In this document: positions 22,394 to 29,916 of the stretch, piece by piece | How the letters are laid out: each line of letters starts with the position of its first letter | Numbering within the stretch: the first letter of the stretch is position 1 | Source: JBFYKJ01 sp041306005 | GTDB taxonomy: Archaea; Altiarchaeota; Altiarchaeia; JAFGQM01 | Direction: 5' to 3' | Length of the DNA: 30,297 nucleotides | Assembly (NCBI GenBank): GCA_041306005.1 | Contig: JBFYKJ010000109.1 | Coordinates: forward strand, 1 to 30,297 | Program-made: the position numbers and the translations under genes | The notes under the pieces: generated by a model | The model's database searches: none | Seen by the model: only the letters and a program-made list of their open reading frames with translations | Told to the model about the DNA's origin: nothing

Positions 22394-23182
22394 ATGGCCG
22401 GACCTGAACGCCCCTATGGAAGTCTAAAGACGCATAGTGCCGCATACAGCTCAATGGGTCACGTATTGCAAAGAGTCCAAGAGGAGCACCAAAAACAGCC
22501 CGGGCACGGGAAGGCTGGATACCACATACTCTCGATAGGCCCGTACGAGCCCTTCCTCGACCCTACCCCGCTATGGGCCGCGCACCTGGTTGGGGAGGGC
22601 GGCAAGTTAACGATAATGGACAGCCAGATGGGGGGCTTGAGGAAAAGGCTGTCCGGCAGGGGGGGCCATATCGGCAGGGGGTCAAGGGACCTTGGCATCG
22701 GCGACCTAGACTGGTTTAGGTGGGGTATGTCAAACGTCGTGCGCGACAACTGGATGTCAAAGCCGAAATACGTCGTCGGGCGCATGCAGGAGATGCCGCT
22801 CAAAAGCCATTCCGTCAACACCATTCTTGAGAAGAACATGCTCTTCGGGCTCGGGGGCGACCGCCGTGGCGAAAAGCAGATAAGCCGCGAGAAATCGCTG
22901 GAGGAGACCCTGGACGAATACGACCGGATCCTAAAGCCCGGCGGGCATGCAATAGAGGCGATAGAGCAGGATATCATGGGCCTGGACAGCCACGACAGGA
23001 TAGTCGAGGCATTCAGGCGGCGCGGCTACGACGTCGAGGTGTATGAGGGTGTCAACGGGCTGAGGGCCATACCCGATGCCGTCAGCGTGTCGTTGGCGAA
23101 AGAGGAGCTTGGCGAATGGTTCCAGGAGCACAAGGGCCCGAAAGCCGGCGTGCTGGTAGTGGCAAGGAAGCCCGGGAAGTGA
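22394..23182 (+). CDS. Methyltransferase-like protein of unknown function
   Basis: A 262-residue soluble protein with an apparent Rossmann-type layout: GYHILSIGPYEPFL (about 42-55), then LTIMDSQ (about 73-79), ARG/GRMQEMPLKSHSVNTILEKN-like acidic-strand region (about 129-147) and YDRILKPGGHAIEAIEQD (about 177-194). This order and the LKPGG turn resemble class I SAM methyltransferases. However, the glycine-rich SAM loop is not GxGxG (it reads SIGPYEP), so cofactor binding is uncertain. The middle contains a Gly/Arg-rich stretch (GGLRKRLSGRGGHIGRGSRD). It sits alone between purB and purS, with 80 nt before and 130 nt after. No substrate can be suggested. Confidence 0.72.
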   Translation: MAGPERPYGSLKTHSAAYSSMGHVLQRVQEEHQKQPGHGKAGYHILSIGPYEPFLDPTPLWAAHLVGEGGKLTIMDSQMGGLRKRLSGRGGHIGRGSRDLGIGDLDWFRWGMSNVVRDNWMSKPKYVVGRMQEMPLKSHSVNTILEKNMLFGLGGDRRGEKQISREKSLEETLDEYDRILKPGGHAIEAIEQDIMGLDSHDRIVEAFRRRGYDVEVYEGVNGLRAIPDAVSVSLAKEELGEWFQEHKGPKAGVLVVARKPGK

Positions 23183-23250
23183 GAGCCCTTGGCAGCGGAC
23201 CGGGCCCTGCCTAACAGCCTAAAAGCGCTTCTATCTGCGCTGCAAGCCGA

Positions 23251-23280
23251 CTCTTTTATCCTCATGCGCACCCTTTTTAT
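23251..23280 (+). promoter_or_regulatory. Two TATA-like boxes before purS
   Basis: CTCTTTTATC (23251-23260) and CCTTTTTAT (23272-23280) stand in tandem. The second is about 36 nt before the purS ATG. A GGGGG run (23303-23307) precedes the start but is not a clear ribosome-binding site. Confidence 0.5.
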
Positions 23281-23312
23281 CGCCCGTCCCGTAATTCTAA
23301 AAGGGGGCAAGA

Positions 23313-23552
23313 ATGGATGTTGAGATAACCGTAAAGCTGAAGAAGGGCCTGCTGAATCCCGAGGCCAAGACCATCGAGCGCAGTTTGAACCTACTGGGCT
23401 ACAAGAACGTGTCGGAGTTTGACACGAAGAAGACGTTCACTATGAAGCTTGCCGCTCCGAACGCGGATGCGGCAAAGAAGCAAGCGGACGAGATGTGCAG
23501 GCGCATGCTCGTAAACCCGGTGATACAGGATTACGAGATAGTGGTGAAGTAA
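23313..23552 (+). CDS. purS: FGAM synthase subunit PurS
   Basis: A 79-residue PurS, the small subunit that bridges PurQ and PurL in the three-part formylglycinamidine ribonucleotide synthase and helps ammonia pass between active sites. The pattern is typical: VEITVKLKKGLLNPEAKTIE, then LGYKNVSEF and a C-terminal VNPVIQDYEIVVK. purQ and purL follow in the same direction in the canonical order. The gap to purQ is 42 nt and holds a perfect 14-bp tandem repeat. Confidence 0.96.
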   Translation: MDVEITVKLKKGLLNPEAKTIERSLNLLGYKNVSEFDTKKTFTMKLAAPNADAAKKQADEMCRRMLVNPVIQDYEIVVK

Positions 23553-23568
23553 CCGGGTTCTACCAAGA

Positions 23569-23596
23569 CTTAACGCTATAATCTTAACGCTATAAT
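23569..23596 (+). repeat. Perfect 14-bp tandem duplication at the purQ start
   Basis: CTTAACGCTATAAT occurs twice without a gap (23569-23582 and 23583-23596). The last two bases of the second copy are the first two bases of the purQ ATG. Confidence 0.95.
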
Positions 23597-24284
23597 GATA
23601 GGCATCCTCCAGTTCCCCGGAAGCAACTGCGACCTTGACGTACTCCACGTCCTAAAGGACGTCCTAAAAGCCGACGCCAAGCTCGTCTTCTTCAAGGACC
23701 AGGACCTCTCGGGCCTTGACGGCCTTGTGGTCCCCGGCGGCTTTTCCTATGGCGACCATCTGAGGGCGGGCGCGATAGCCGCAAAGATGCCCGTGATGGA
23801 GGGCGTGAAGAAGATGGCCAAAGAAGGCAAGCCCGTCCTCGGCATCTGCAACGGGTTTCAAATCCTATGCGAATCGGGGCTTCTCCCGGGGGCGCTCGCA
23901 AGGAACATCGGCATGAAGTTTCTCTGCAAGTGGGTGGAGCTGGAGGTTGCGAACGACACGAGCGCTTTCACCGGCAGGTACAAGAAAGGCGACGTCGTAA
24001 GGATGCCCATAGCCCACGGGGAGGGCAACTACTTCTGCGACGCTGCGACGCTCGCGGAGCTGAAGAAGAACAACCAGATAGCGTTCAGATATCGCAACGA
24101 GAACCCAAACGGCTCGCTCGAGAACATAGCGGGGGTGTGCAACAGGGCGGGCAATGTCTTGGGACTGATGCCGCACCCTGAGAGGGCGTCTGAAAGGCTG
24201 CTCGGCAGCGAGGACGGAATCAGGGTATTCGAAGCTATGCTCGATTTCATAGGAAAGCGCCCGGGCGGGGCCAAGAGGCATTGA
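23595..24284 (+). CDS. purQ: FGAM synthase glutaminase subunit PurQ
   Basis: A 229-residue class I glutamine amidotransferase that releases ammonia from glutamine for PurL. The N-terminal GILQFPGSNCDLD and PGGFSYGDHLRAGAIA (47-62) are PurQ signatures. The catalytic triad is C85 in GICNGFQ with H194 and E196 in MPHPER. AHGEGNYF (140-147) is also conserved. The start ATG at 23595 is the family start. purL follows 43 nt after the stop, and purS precedes, so all three subunits are probably co-expressed. Confidence 0.97.
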   Translation: MIGILQFPGSNCDLDVLHVLKDVLKADAKLVFFKDQDLSGLDGLVVPGGFSYGDHLRAGAIAAKMPVMEGVKKMAKEGKPVLGICNGFQILCESGLLPGALARNIGMKFLCKWVELEVANDTSAFTGRYKKGDVVRMPIAHGEGNYFCDAATLAELKKNNQIAFRYRNENPNGSLENIAGVCNRAGNVLGLMPHPERASERLLGSEDGIRVFEAMLDFIGKRPGGAKRH

Positions 24285-24327
24285 ACGATTGGGAGTTTTG
24301 AAGAGTTGTGAAAAAGACTTAGTGAAA

Positions 24328-26472
24328 ATGACGGACGACACGTGTTGGGGATGCGAGGAGAAGAAAAGACCGAACGTCTCGCTCACTGACGAGGAGCTTG
24401 GAATGGCCCGAAAGCGCCTCGGGCGCGAGCCGAACGAGATAGAGTGGGCCATGCTCGACGTCATGTGGTCCGAGCACTGCTCCTACAAATCAAGCAGGAA
24501 GTGGTTAAAACTGTTCCCGACAGAGGGGAAAGACATCCTCCTCCCGGTGGGCGACGACTGCGGGGTGGTCCGTTTCGACGAGAAGAACGCGATTGCCATA
24601 GGCATGGAGTCGCACAACCACCCATCGGCGATAGAGCCCGTCGCGGGCGCCGCCACCGGGATAGGCGGCATAGTCCGTGACATAATCTCAAAGGGCGCAA
24701 AGCCCATAGCGTGCGTCGACCCGCTAAGACTCGGCGACATCAAGAAAGACGAGAGGTCGAAATACCTTTTTGAGAACATAGTCAAGGGGATAGCGGATTA
24801 TGGAAACTGCTTGGGGGTGCCCACAATCGGCGGCGAGGCCGAGTTCGACGCCAGTTTTAACCGGAACCCGCTGGTCAACGTCGTCTGCATGGGGCTAGTA
24901 GATTCTGACAGGATAGTCAAGGGCGCCGCTCCCGTAGCCGGCGACACGATGATACTTGCCGGCAGCAAGACCGGGAGGGACGGGATACACGGGGTCACGT
25001 TCGCGTCAGAAGAACTCAGCGGCGGGAGCGAAGAGACCTCAAGGCCCGCGGTGCAGATAGAAGACCCGTTCTCTGAGAAGCTGCTGATAGATTCCTTCGT
25101 CGAGATATTCAAGACCGACGCCATACGTGGCTGCAAGGACCTGGGAGGGGGGGGCTTCACCTGCGCCACCTCAGAGATAGCCTACAAGGGGGGCAAGGGA
25201 GCACTGATAGACCTGGAAAAAATCCATCTAAGGGAGCCAGACATGGAGCCTTGGGAAATCATACTCTCGGAGACCCAGGAGAGGATGCTCCTCGTCGTCA
25301 AGAAAGGGCGGGAGGCCGAGGTGGAAAAAATCCTTGACAAGTGGGACGTCCCGCACGCGAGGATAGGCGTCGTGATAGACGAGTTAAGATACATAATCAA
25401 GAACCACGGCAAGGTCATCGTAGACATGCCCTCACCGATGCTGGCCGAGGGCCCGCTCTTTGACCGGAAGTACGAGCCTATGCCAAAGCCGAAGATAATC
25501 AAGCCCGACGTGTCGGATGCGAAGAATTACCTCTTAAACCTACTCAAGGAGCCCAACATCGCATCCAAGGCCTGGATATACCGCCAGTACGATAACGAGG
25601 TCCAGGACCGGACCGTGATAAAGCCCGGCATGGACGGGTCGGTGACAAGGATAACCGACAAGGAAGGGGCAGTGCTCGGAACGGGCTGCAACTCGGCCCA
25701 CTGCGGGATAGATGCGTACGAGGGCGCTAAGGAAGCACTGGCTGAAGCGGTCAGGAACGTGACTGCACTCGGCGGCACGCCCATAACCTGCGTCGACTGC
25801 CTCAACTTCGGGAACCCGGAGAAGCCAAACGCCTTCTGGCAGTTCAAGGTCGCGGTGGAGGCCCTCGCTGACGGGATGAGGGAACTTGATGTGCCAGTAG
25901 TCTCCGGCAACGTCAGCTTCTACAACGAGTCGGACGGGAAGGGGATAAACCCGTCGCCTGTTGTGACGGTTTTGGGAAAGGTCCGGCTGGACGGCATCAT
26001 GACGATGAGCCTCAAGCAGAACGGCGACACGATAATCTTGATAGGGAAAACACACGCCGAATTAGCCGACGCGCCGAAAGTGGACTTCAAGCTCGAGAAG
26101 AGGACGAACGCGCTCATCCGCGGGCTCATCGGGGACAAGAAAGTGAATGCGGTCCACGACCTCTCAAAAGGCGGCCTCGCAGTAGGCCTCGCAATGATGG
26201 CTTTCTCCGGCGGGAAGGGGTTCGACATCCACATAGCGAGGATGGAGGAGGACATAATCGATGCCGAGAAGCTGTTCTCAGAGTCCAATGCCCGTTACGT
26301 CGTGACTTCAAAAGACCCGGATGCGGCCCTAGAGGCTGCGAAGAAGGCCGGCCTTAACGCTTGCGTCCTCGGCAAAGTGGGCGGCGACTTCCTGAACTAC
26401 GGGCTATTCTCAGCCCCGCTCGACAAGGCGAAGAAAGCCTGGGAGAGGGGACTTGAGGAATTGCTTATGTAG
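24328..26472 (+). CDS. purL: FGAM synthase large subunit PurL
   Basis: A 714-residue small-type PurL, the ATP-dependent synthetase that converts FGAR to FGAM with ammonia from PurQ. It contains two PurM-like halves. The catalytic-histidine region is MWSEHCSYKSSRKW (46-59, H50), followed by VGDDCGVVRF, MESHNHPSAIEP and GAATGIGGIVRD. The second half holds TGCNSAHCGIDAYEGAK and VHDLSKGGLAVGLA. The N terminus carries an extra CWGC pair (C6, C9) of unknown significance. The start ATG at 24328 is preferred; an in-frame TTG at 24289 would add 13 residues without family support. The length (about 714) matches archaeal PurL. Confidence 0.96.
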   Translation: MTDDTCWGCEEKKRPNVSLTDEELGMARKRLGREPNEIEWAMLDVMWSEHCSYKSSRKWLKLFPTEGKDILLPVGDDCGVVRFDEKNAIAIGMESHNHPSAIEPVAGAATGIGGIVRDIISKGAKPIACVDPLRLGDIKKDERSKYLFENIVKGIADYGNCLGVPTIGGEAEFDASFNRNPLVNVVCMGLVDSDRIVKGAAPVAGDTMILAGSKTGRDGIHGVTFASEELSGGSEETSRPAVQIEDPFSEKLLIDSFVEIFKTDAIRGCKDLGGGGFTCATSEIAYKGGKGALIDLEKIHLREPDMEPWEIILSETQERMLLVVKKGREAEVEKILDKWDVPHARIGVVIDELRYIIKNHGKVIVDMPSPMLAEGPLFDRKYEPMPKPKIIKPDVSDAKNYLLNLLKEPNIASKAWIYRQYDNEVQDRTVIKPGMDGSVTRITDKEGAVLGTGCNSAHCGIDAYEGAKEALAEAVRNVTALGGTPITCVDCLNFGNPEKPNAFWQFKVAVEALADGMRELDVPVVSGNVSFYNESDGKGINPSPVVTVLGKVRLDGIMTMSLKQNGDTIILIGKTHAELADAPKVDFKLEKRTNALIRGLIGDKKVNAVHDLSKGGLAVGLAMMAFSGGKGFDIHIARMEEDIIDAEKLFSESNARYVVTSKDPDAALEAAKKAGLNACVLGKVGGDFLNYGLFSAPLDKAKKAWERGLEELLM

Positions 26473-26501
26473 CCTGCTAGTAGTCTAGCAACACTATTCT
26501 C

Positions 26502-26870
26502 ATGGCCGTCCAGATACCTAGAAACGTGTTAGAGCTCATGCTCCACGCCGCGCGCTCCGCATACCCAAACGAGTTCGGGGCCCTGATACGGGGCAGTGGC
26601 GACACTGTCAAGGAGCTCCTCCTTTTGCCCGGGACGCTTCAAACCAGGAGGTCCGCCCACTTCCGCCTCGACATGCTGCCGATAGACTCAAAATCGATAG
26701 GGGTCGTGCACTCCCACCCGTCTGGGGGGTACAAACCGAGCGATGCTGATTTAATTTTCTTCTCGAAAGCCGGTGGCGTGAACATCATAATGAGGTACCC
26801 CTACCGTGGGTTAATAGATGTCGCCGTTTACGGGAAGAACGGGGAAAGGAAAGAGATAGAGGTTGTGTGA
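26502..26870 (+). CDS. JAMM/MPN-domain metalloprotease-like protein
   Basis: A 122-residue single JAB1/MPN domain with a full zinc motif: E24 in PNEFGALI, H70 and H72 in HSHPSGGYKPSDAD, S80 and D83. Members cleave isopeptide bonds between ubiquitin-like modifiers (SAMPs) and targets, or process sulfur-carrier proteins. All residues needed for catalysis are visible. The domain is stand-alone, without transmembrane or ubiquitin-like parts. It starts 29 nt after purL in the same direction, so it may be co-transcribed, but a functional tie to purine synthesis is not apparent. No ubiquitin-like or E1-like gene is in the window. Confidence 0.9.
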   Translation: MAVQIPRNVLELMLHAARSAYPNEFGALIRGSGDTVKELLLLPGTLQTRRSAHFRLDMLPIDSKSIGVVHSHPSGGYKPSDADLIFFSKAGGVNIIMRYPYRGLIDVAVYGKNGERKEIEVV

Positions 26871-26896
26871 CCTGCGCCTATACTAAGTCAAAAGGC

Positions 26897-27613
26897 TCAC
26901 AAAAGGTTGCCAACCAGCAGTATTATAAATATGCCCGTCGTGTGCAATGCATAAGCTATCACCAGGAACTTCTTTGCCGAAAGCTCCCTTATGGAGGCAA
27001 ACATCGCAACGCCTATCTCGGTCGGAAGGGGCGATGCGATGATGAAACTCGCAAACGTGGTCTTGACGTATTTCTTGAAACGCCCAAAGAGCCTGGCCTC
27101 CTCGCCCCCCAACTTCCGGACAAAGTTGGTCTTTGACAGGCGAAGCAGCTCGTCGTCGAAGGTGTGTTTGATGAAGAGGAACATTGCTATGTCGCCGATG
27201 AGCGCCCCGAGGCCGCCCGCCAGGCTTGCCCACACCAGGCTCTCATCCTTGGCTATCGAGAGGAGGACTAATGTGGCCGGTGCCGCCGTGAACCCGTATG
27301 CGTAGAAGAAGCCCGCGGCGAAAACGCCGAGATAGCCGAGGGAGATTATGAACGCGTGCAGCTCCGGGCTTGGCTTGCCGTAGATAAGTACGTAGGAGAG
27401 GATGAAGACCAGCACGAGGAGCGTAAGCTTCGGGTAGTGTATCCTGCGGAGTATGCTGCATTCCACGCCGTTCAGGCGCCGCTTTGCGCTGTCAATGCGG
27501 CTGTCTGCGCCGTCCGGGCGGGGCTCAATTAAGTTAATGCATACCTTTGGAGTATATGCTCCGGAAACAGTGGCGGACCTGCGTCCTTTCTTTTTTGTCG
27601 TAGCTTTGGCCAT
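26897..27613 (-). CDS. VTT/DedA-like integral membrane protein
   Basis: A 238-residue membrane protein. Residues 1-60 form a polar, basic N-terminal extension. Then come about five hydrophobic segments, among them LTLLVLVFILSYVLIYG, LGYLGVFAAGFFYAYGFT and GALIGDIAMFLFI, and the motif FIIASPLPTEIGVAMFA. The IASPLP.E.G motif and GDI..F resemble a VTT/DedA-like family common in small-genome archaea, whose members may handle lipids or ions; the role is unknown. The ATG at 27613 is supported by a minus-strand GGTATTTTTG box (27640-27649). A shorter start at a GTG (27466) would remove the basic extension and is possible. It is divergent from the anion-permease gene. Confidence 0.75.
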   Translation of the reverse strand: MAKATTKKKGRRSATVSGAYTPKVCINLIEPRPDGADSRIDSAKRRLNGVECSILRRIHYPKLTLLVLVFILSYVLIYGKPSPELHAFIISLGYLGVFAAGFFYAYGFTAAPATLVLLSIAKDESLVWASLAGGLGALIGDIAMFLFIKHTFDDELLRLSKTNFVRKLGGEEARLFGRFKKYVKTTFASFIIASPLPTEIGVAMFASIRELSAKKFLVIAYALHTTGIFIILLVGNLL

Positions 27614-27618
27614 GGGCG

Positions 27619-27649
27619 GTTATTTTTCTGCTGGGGGGACAAAAATACC
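27619..27649. promoter_or_regulatory. Face-to-face TATA-like boxes of two divergent membrane protein genes
   Basis: Plus-strand GTTATTTTT (27619-27627) lies 35 nt before the permease ATG. Minus-strand GGTATTTTTG (27640-27649) lies about 32 nt before the VTT-like ATG. The two predicted promoters overlap within the 44-bp gap, so they may compete. Confidence 0.5.
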
Positions 27650-27657
27650 CGAAAGCG

Positions 27658-28896
27658 ATGATACCCATAATCGTACTTTTCGCGGTCTTCGCGCTGATTG
27701 CCGTCAGGCGCGTCGGCGGGATAAGGCTGCAGATATGGCAGGTTATGCTCGGCGGGGCGGTGGCGGTCCTCCTCACAGGGCAGATATCCCCCATAGACGC
27801 TGCCCTCGCGATAAACCTCGACGTCATCCTCTTCCTCTTCGGCATGTTCGTTGTCGGGGAGGGGCTCGAGCGAAGCGGCTACTTGTCGCACTTGTCGTAT
27901 AAGGTCTTCAGGCGGGCCAAGACCGCCGACCGGCTGGTGCTGATGATACTCTTTGTGATGGGCTTTGCCTCGGCGTTCCTGATGAACGACACGCTTGCCA
28001 TAATAGGGACTCCTGTGGTCCTGCTCCTCGCGAAGAAGCACGCCATGAGCCCGAAAGTGCTTCTCCTGGCGCTGGCGTTCGCGGTGACTATAGGCAGTGT
28101 TATGAGCCCCATAGGGAACCCGCAGAACCTGCTGATAGCGATAGGCGGCGGCATAGAGAACCCGTTCCTGTCGTTCTTTGGCTACCTGCTCATCCCGACC
28201 GTGATAAACCTGCTGCTTTGCTATGTCTTGCTCAAGTTGTTCTACAAGGGCGAATTCCACAAGAACGAGCTTGCGCATACACAAGAGCCGATAAGGGATA
28301 AACAAATGGCGAAACTGGCGAAAGCCTCGCTGGTTCTGATACTCGCCATGGTCGCCGCCAAGATTGCGTTTGTGTTTATCGCGCCGGGGCTGGACTTCAG
28401 GCTCACCTATATCGCCCTTGTTGCAGCCGCGCCCCTCTTACTATTCAGCGGGAAGAGGGCAGAAATCGCAAGGAACATAGACTGGTCCACCCTTGTCTTC
28501 TTCGCCGCGATGTTCGTGCTGATGGCATCGGTGTGGCAATCGGGCTTCTTCCAGTCGGTGCTAGCGGGGTCGCATGCGGACATCACCTCCCTCGCGATGA
28601 TATTCCTGGTCAGCATCCTCCTCAGCCAGGTTATCTCAAACGTCCCCCTAGTCGCCCTTTACCTGCCGATGCTCGTGCACGCCGGGGCGTCTGCAAAGGG
28701 CATGCTCGGGCTTGCGGCCGGGAGCACGATTGCCGGGAACCTGCTCATATTAGGGGCCGCGAGCAACGTCATCATAATCCAGAATGCCGAGAAGAAGCAC
28801 GGGGAGACGCTGGGGTTCCTGGAGTTCGCCAAGGTCGGGATTCCGCTGACTGCGGTGAACGCGGTGGTGTATTGGGGGTTCCTGTTGGCGGTTTAG
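27658..28896 (+). CDS. ArsB/CitM/SLC13-type anion permease
   Basis: A 412-residue transporter with about ten to eleven hydrophobic segments in two inverted halves. Family landmarks are NLDVILFLFGMFVVGEGLE (53-71), FLMNDTLAIIGTPVVL in the first half, GNPQNLLIAIG, and in the second half SNVPLVALYLPM and GAASNVIIIQNAEKKHG. The SNVP/ASN signatures are those of the ion-transporter superfamily that includes citrate, arsenite and dicarboxylate carriers. The sequence does not fix the substrate, and no arsenic or citrate gene is adjacent. The ATG at 27658 follows a TATA-like GTTATTTTT. Confidence 0.9.
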   Translation: MIPIIVLFAVFALIAVRRVGGIRLQIWQVMLGGAVAVLLTGQISPIDAALAINLDVILFLFGMFVVGEGLERSGYLSHLSYKVFRRAKTADRLVLMILFVMGFASAFLMNDTLAIIGTPVVLLLAKKHAMSPKVLLLALAFAVTIGSVMSPIGNPQNLLIAIGGGIENPFLSFFGYLLIPTVINLLLCYVLLKLFYKGEFHKNELAHTQEPIRDKQMAKLAKASLVLILAMVAAKIAFVFIAPGLDFRLTYIALVAAAPLLLFSGKRAEIARNIDWSTLVFFAAMFVLMASVWQSGFFQSVLAGSHADITSLAMIFLVSILLSQVISNVPLVALYLPMLVHAGASAKGMLGLAAGSTIAGNLLILGAASNVIIIQNAEKKHGETLGFLEFAKVGIPLTAVNAVVYWGFLLAV

Positions 28897-28918
28897 GCAG
28901 CGAATCAAAAGAGGCCCT

Positions 28919-29104
28919 TCACTTAGCCGACCTGTATCTCGTTAGCTGGTACACACCAAACGCTATAGCCACGATGGCGCCGACAACCCACTGGGCTACA
29001 TTCGTGCGGCCGCGGGGCATTTCGTAGCCAAAGACGTAAGCAAAGAGACAAATCCCGACGGCTATTCCAAAAAATGCGTTTATCAGGTATATTATTTTAG
29101 CCAT
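28919..29104 (-). CDS. Small two-helix membrane protein
   Basis: A 61-residue protein with two hydrophobic helices (IIYLINAFFGIAVGICLFAY and VVGAIVAIAFGVYQL) joined by a short polar loop, EMPRGRTNVAQW. It has no family I recognise. The start at 29104 (MAKIIYLINAFF) is preferred over an upstream in-frame ATG at 29167, which would overlap the preceding gene. It begins 25 nt after the stop of the cysteine-repeat protein on the same strand, so the two probably form a small operon. The codons are more AT-rich than the surrounding genes. Confidence 0.6.
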   Translation of the reverse strand: MAKIIYLINAFFGIAVGICLFAYVFGYEMPRGRTNVAQWVVGAIVAIAFGVYQLTRYRSAK

Positions 29105-29129
29105 TTTAAAGTTATTGAGCCAGAGGTAG

Positions 29130-29675
29130 TCAGACTTCGCAGGTACCCTGTGCCACACACGTGGCAAGCCGGATACAACTCTCCTTATATTCCGTCAGTT
29201 TCTCGCAAAGAGTCGGGTCCTGCGTCTTATGCGCTATCCACTTATAGCAATCATCTGAATCCAATAAGCTATACTCGTCTTTAAATTCAGCAGCCTTATC
29301 ACACGCAGCTAGATTTGCATTCTCCTGCCCGACCCTAACATAGCAACTGATATAATCCTCCGGACTTTGTCCGTTGGCAATAACGATATCCTTAAATTCA
29401 TCACAGATGGATATGTCGTTATTCTTTATTGCAATTTCTTTGTAACATGAGACCTTGCTAAAGTAATTAAGATCCCGGCAGTCATCCAAGGTGTTATACT
29501 TCGATTTACTAGCTTCTGATCTCGCGCTCAAGCAGTCCTGCCACTCCCTGCTGCCAAATGAATAATCATCGGGATTGCAACTGGGTGAGACATAGTTTTT
29601 TGTCAATATGTATGCTGCTAACGAGATAGCGCCTATTGTGAAGATCACTGCGAAGATTAGCCGTATCTTTTCCAT
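29130..29675 (-). CDS. Anchored protein with C-Y-x12-C repeats
   Basis: A 181-residue protein with one N-terminal hydrophobic anchor (LIFAVIFTIGAISLAAYIL, about 6-24) and an extracellular cysteine-rich part. Three repeats share CY...A....D...C with exactly 14 residues between the two cysteines: C77-C91, C111-C125 and C143-C157. They are spaced 32-34 residues apart, so each unit is probably a disulfide-stapled helical hairpin. Further cysteines flank them (C33, C48, C66, C167, C173, C179). The start at 29675 is chosen because a minus-strand GTTTTTATT box (29699-29707) lies 28 nt upstream. The gene is notably AT-richer than its neighbours, perhaps acquired or fast-evolving. Its function is unknown. 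Confidence 0.7.
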   Translation of the reverse strand: MEKIRLIFAVIFTIGAISLAAYILTKNYVSPSCNPDDYSFGSREWQDCLSARSEASKSKYNTLDDCRDLNYFSKVSCYKEIAIKNNDISICDEFKDIVIANGQSPEDYISCYVRVGQENANLAACDKAAEFKDEYSLLDSDDCYKWIAHKTQDPTLCEKLTEYKESCIRLATCVAQGTCEV

Positions 29676-29698
29676 CGATTTAGTTAGCCCCCCCCCCG

Positions 29699-29707
29699 AA
29701 TAAAAAC
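29699..29707 (-). promoter_or_regulatory. TATA-like box of the cysteine-repeat gene, next to a C10 run
   Basis: Minus-strand GTTTTTATT. A run of ten C on the plus strand (29688-29697, G10 on the transcribed-sense strand) separates the box from the predicted start, so its length may vary between cells. Confidence 0.5.
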
Positions 29708-29725
29708 CCCGAAAAGCTTTTTCTT

Positions 29726-29743
29726 CCTTTTTAAACATATACC
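29726..29743 (+). promoter_or_regulatory. TATA-like region pointing right, before a structured leader
   Basis: CCTTTTTAAACATATACC predicts a rightward transcript starting near 29760, well ahead of the DUF167 ATG at 29917. Confidence 0.4.
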
Positions 29744-29766
29744 CTCAATTTAACCATCGCATTGCG

Positions 29767-29904
29767 GCGTAATCCTGAGTACTGCTGTGTAAACAAACAT
29801 GACGGATTCACAACACCTTGCGATACAGCCCTTCTGGGTCAACTCGGTAAAGAGCGCGGTCGCGCAACTGTGAAACCGAGAGTTAACAGGGGGGCGCATT
29901 ACGC
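29767..29904 (+). other. Possible structured leader or small RNA before the DUF167 gene
   Basis: GCGTAAT (29767-29773) pairs with ATTACGC (29898-29904), closing a 138-nt region. Inside, GCTGT/ACAGC, CCC-TTCT-GGG and CTCGGT/ACCGAG (the last holding a GCGC/GCGC hairpin) can all form together, giving a multibranch fold. It follows a TATA-like box by about 25 nt. It may be a 5' leader or a separate RNA. One reading frame is also open across it (29762-29959), without any recognisable family. Confidence 0.3.
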
Positions 29905-29916
29905 TAACAGCATCAA

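Noticed and set aside
27529..28305. A 258-codon minus-strand frame overlapping the anion permease
   Set aside because: It is antisense to a clear transporter, is rich in Tyr/His/Arg/Gln without hydrophobic core patterns, and has no recognisable domain.
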